Assembly: GCF_007994735.1 (NCBI RefSeq)
Contig: NZ_VOIL01000001.1
Coordinates: 1 to 64,000, forward strand
Reading direction: 5' to 3'
From: Nesterenkonia populi
Lineage (GTDB): Bacteria; Actinomycetota; Actinomycetes; Actinomycetales; Micrococcaceae
Length of the DNA: 64,000 nucleotides
A model generated the notes under the pieces. The model saw only the letters and a program-made list of their open reading frames with translations, ran no database searches and was not told the origin of the DNA. Shown here piece after piece: positions 62,701 to 64,000 of the stretch; position 1 is the first letter of the stretch; the number at the start of each line of letters is the position of its first letter. Position numbers and translations under genes: made by a program.

Positions 62701-63605
62701 TCTGCGCGCATGCACAGCCCCACGAGCACATCGCCCGCCAGACTTTTCGTTCGACTCTCGCGCCACTGGGGGTCACCATGGACGTCGTCATACCATTCAT
62801 CCTGCGAGATGCGGCGCCCGATGGCTTCGGCGGCGGTGCGGCGCAGCTCCTCCGCCGCACCGCCGCCTGCGGTGCGGGACGGCAGGGGGAGGTCGATCAC
62901 CACCGGACGAGGCGTTGAGGCGGTGATGGTGAGACGGACCTTCGGCTGCTCAGCACCCCTGAGCATCGAGCCGATGAGGAACACGGCCGAACGTCCATAA
63001 CGGGTCAGGGAATCTCGGAACATGACCGAAGGCCGGGCCAGATGTGCGGCAGAAACATAGAACGCCCTGATCAGCTCCCCCGTATCCAGAGCGGTCCGCG
63101 CGGGACCCACCACGAGCTCGGCCACAGGGACTTCACGGCGACTTCCTCCCGGGCCGATGACCAGCGCCGTGGCCTCCATTCCGGAGAGCCAAGAGGTCAT
63201 GGGTCCGGCTGGAAGGGCGGTCGCGACATTGCCACCCACCGTGGAGCGGTTCCACACCTTGTAGGAGGCCACGAATGCCCGCACCGCCGGGATGATCAGC
63301 CCCAGCCCCGGATAACGGTCCGTCTCCAGGCCTCCGAGACGCAGAGTCTCCGCGGCGTCGTGGAATTCTGCGATGGTGCACGTCGCGGCGATCTCGAGTC
63401 CCTCCCAGGAGCCGCCCTCCCCGTGGTGCCAGCGCAGGCTCTTCCATCCTGCACGGCTCAGGTCCAGCAGGCGCCTGGGCCGTCCTCTGGCCAGGTCCTT
63501 GCCGTAGGAGTGGAGGACTGTTCCACCGGCGAGCCATGCATCTCCTTCGGCATAGTCATCGGGGTCCGTGGTCATGACAACTTCATTGACGCTATGGATG
63601 TCCAT
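59703..63605 (-). CDS. Single-chain molybdenum hydroxylase, FAD–2Fe-2S–Mo order
   Basis: A 1300-residue protein of the xanthine dehydrogenase family. Residues 1 to about 290 are the FAD domain ([30 protein letters not shown]). About 340-505 hold two 2Fe-2S clusters: [21 protein letters not shown] near 371, and [11 protein letters not shown] with [10 protein letters not shown] near 483. From about 530 comes the Mo-cofactor domain with [32 protein letters not shown] and GAKSMSES, the catalytic Glu near 1257. Such domains are usually separate subunits in bacteria, or fused as 2Fe-2S–FAD–Mo. It likely hydroxylates an N-heterocycle. It ends 81 nt downstream of the isochorismatase-family gene. Confidence 0.9.
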   Translation of the reverse strand: [1300 protein letters not shown]

Positions 63606-63686
63606 AGGTGAGCTTCTTTCTGCTAGGAGGCTGGGTTCCGAATCGCCGGGGAGCGGGAGACTCGGGCTGGCAAACGCCGCAGCTGT

Positions 63687-64000
63687 TCAGAAGGAGGGAC
63701 TCAGACTCCTCAGCACCGCCTCCGAGTCGGAGACGGCTCCGAAAACGCCGCCCTGCATGGTCACCATCTTCAACGCCGCCTCGTGGTTTCCCGGATCAGT
63801 GGCACCGGTGCAGTCGCTGAGGATGAGGCACTCATACCCTCGGTCATTGGCCTCGCGCATTGTCGTATGCACGCAGACGTCGGTGGTGATGCCGGTGAGG
63901 ATCAGATGTGTAATACCCCGCGAGCGCAGCAGAAGATCGAGGTCAGTCGCATAGAAGGCCCCCTTGCCCGGCTTGTCGATGACCAGCTCGCCGTCTGCAG
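63687..64000 (-). CDS. Isochorismatase-family cysteine hydrolase (partial, cut by window end)
   Basis: The C-terminal 104 codons of a minus-strand gene whose 5' end lies beyond the window. It has [21 protein letters not shown] with the catalytic Lys, [21 protein letters not shown] with the nucleophile Cys and the preceding cis-peptide region, and [19 protein letters not shown]. This version resembles biuret- and ureide-hydrolysing members (biuret hydrolase type), which cleave linear C-N bonds. Being directly upstream of a molybdenum hydroxylase suggests successive steps in degradation of an N-heterocycle. Substrate not proven. Confidence 0.85.
   Translation of the reverse strand, partial: ADGELVIDKPGKGAFYATDLDLLLRSRGITHLILTGITTDVCVHTTMREANDRGYECLILSDCTGATDPGNHEAALKMVTMQGGVFGAVSDSEAVLRSLSPSF

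Overview
The window is about 64 kb of high-GC actinobacterial chromosome with very little non-coding DNA. Several things point to the Micrococcaceae and most closely to a Nesterenkonia-like alkaliphile or moderate halophile, although no marker gene proves the genus. They are a complete Mrp-type Na+/H+ antiporter operon, strongly Asp/Glu-rich exported proteins with acidic linkers after the lipobox, single-subunit PPC, citrate synthase beside a FdxA ferredoxin, and a dusB-dgt-dnaG neighbourhood. I see no insertion sequence, prophage, CRISPR array or rRNA.

Layout. 1-5.4 kb: a PTPS-like protein, an MDR dehydrogenase, two GT4 glycosyltransferases, a CDP-alcohol phosphotransferase and a holin-like membrane protein. 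5.5-11 kb: a YeeE/YedE sulfur transporter, a TM2 protein, a siderophore-interacting flavoprotein, a LOG-family hydrolase, tRNA-Asn with a strong terminator, purU, a broken GNAT gene and an SDR. 11.2-14.4 kb: a TAXI-type TRAP transporter. 14.5-22 kb: dapD, an acidic membrane-anchored protein, gltA, dapC, fdxA, a small membrane protein and typA. 22-25.7 kb: a DASS transporter and an S9 peptidase. 25.7-33.5 kb: a peptide-type ABC operon (binding protein, two permeases, a fused ATPase, an amidohydrolase). 34-41.5 kb: YihY and the mnh operon with mnhA and mnhB fused. 41.6-46 kb: a degenerate Cu/Zn-SOD-like lipoprotein, acylphosphatase, a DUF4870-like protein, a class III-type sirtuin and a DrrAB-type exporter. 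46-58.8 kb: ppc, dnaG, a YbaK-type deacylase, a bioYMN biotin importer with a TetR regulator, dgt, dusB, a double-GNAT protein and glyS. 59-64 kb: an alpha/beta hydrolase, a single-chain molybdenum hydroxylase with unusual domain order, and an isochorismatase-family hydrolase cut by the window end.

Two regulatory patterns stand out. First, at least 16 genes have a TANNNT-like -10 box placed 6-8 nt (mostly exactly 7) before the start codon, so leaderless transcription appears common, and this fixes many start sites. Second, two identical copies of a BioQ-type palindrome flank the bioY start. One overlaps the -35 box inside the 3' end of the regulator gene, the other lies inside the first codons of bioY, and both encode the peptide EHRS.

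Functionally the region mixes housekeeping genes (translation, replication, lysine and central carbon metabolism) with nutrient uptake (peptides, dicarboxylates, TRAP substrates, biotin, sulfur, iron), ion homeostasis, and the edge of what looks like an N-heterocycle catabolic locus at the right end.
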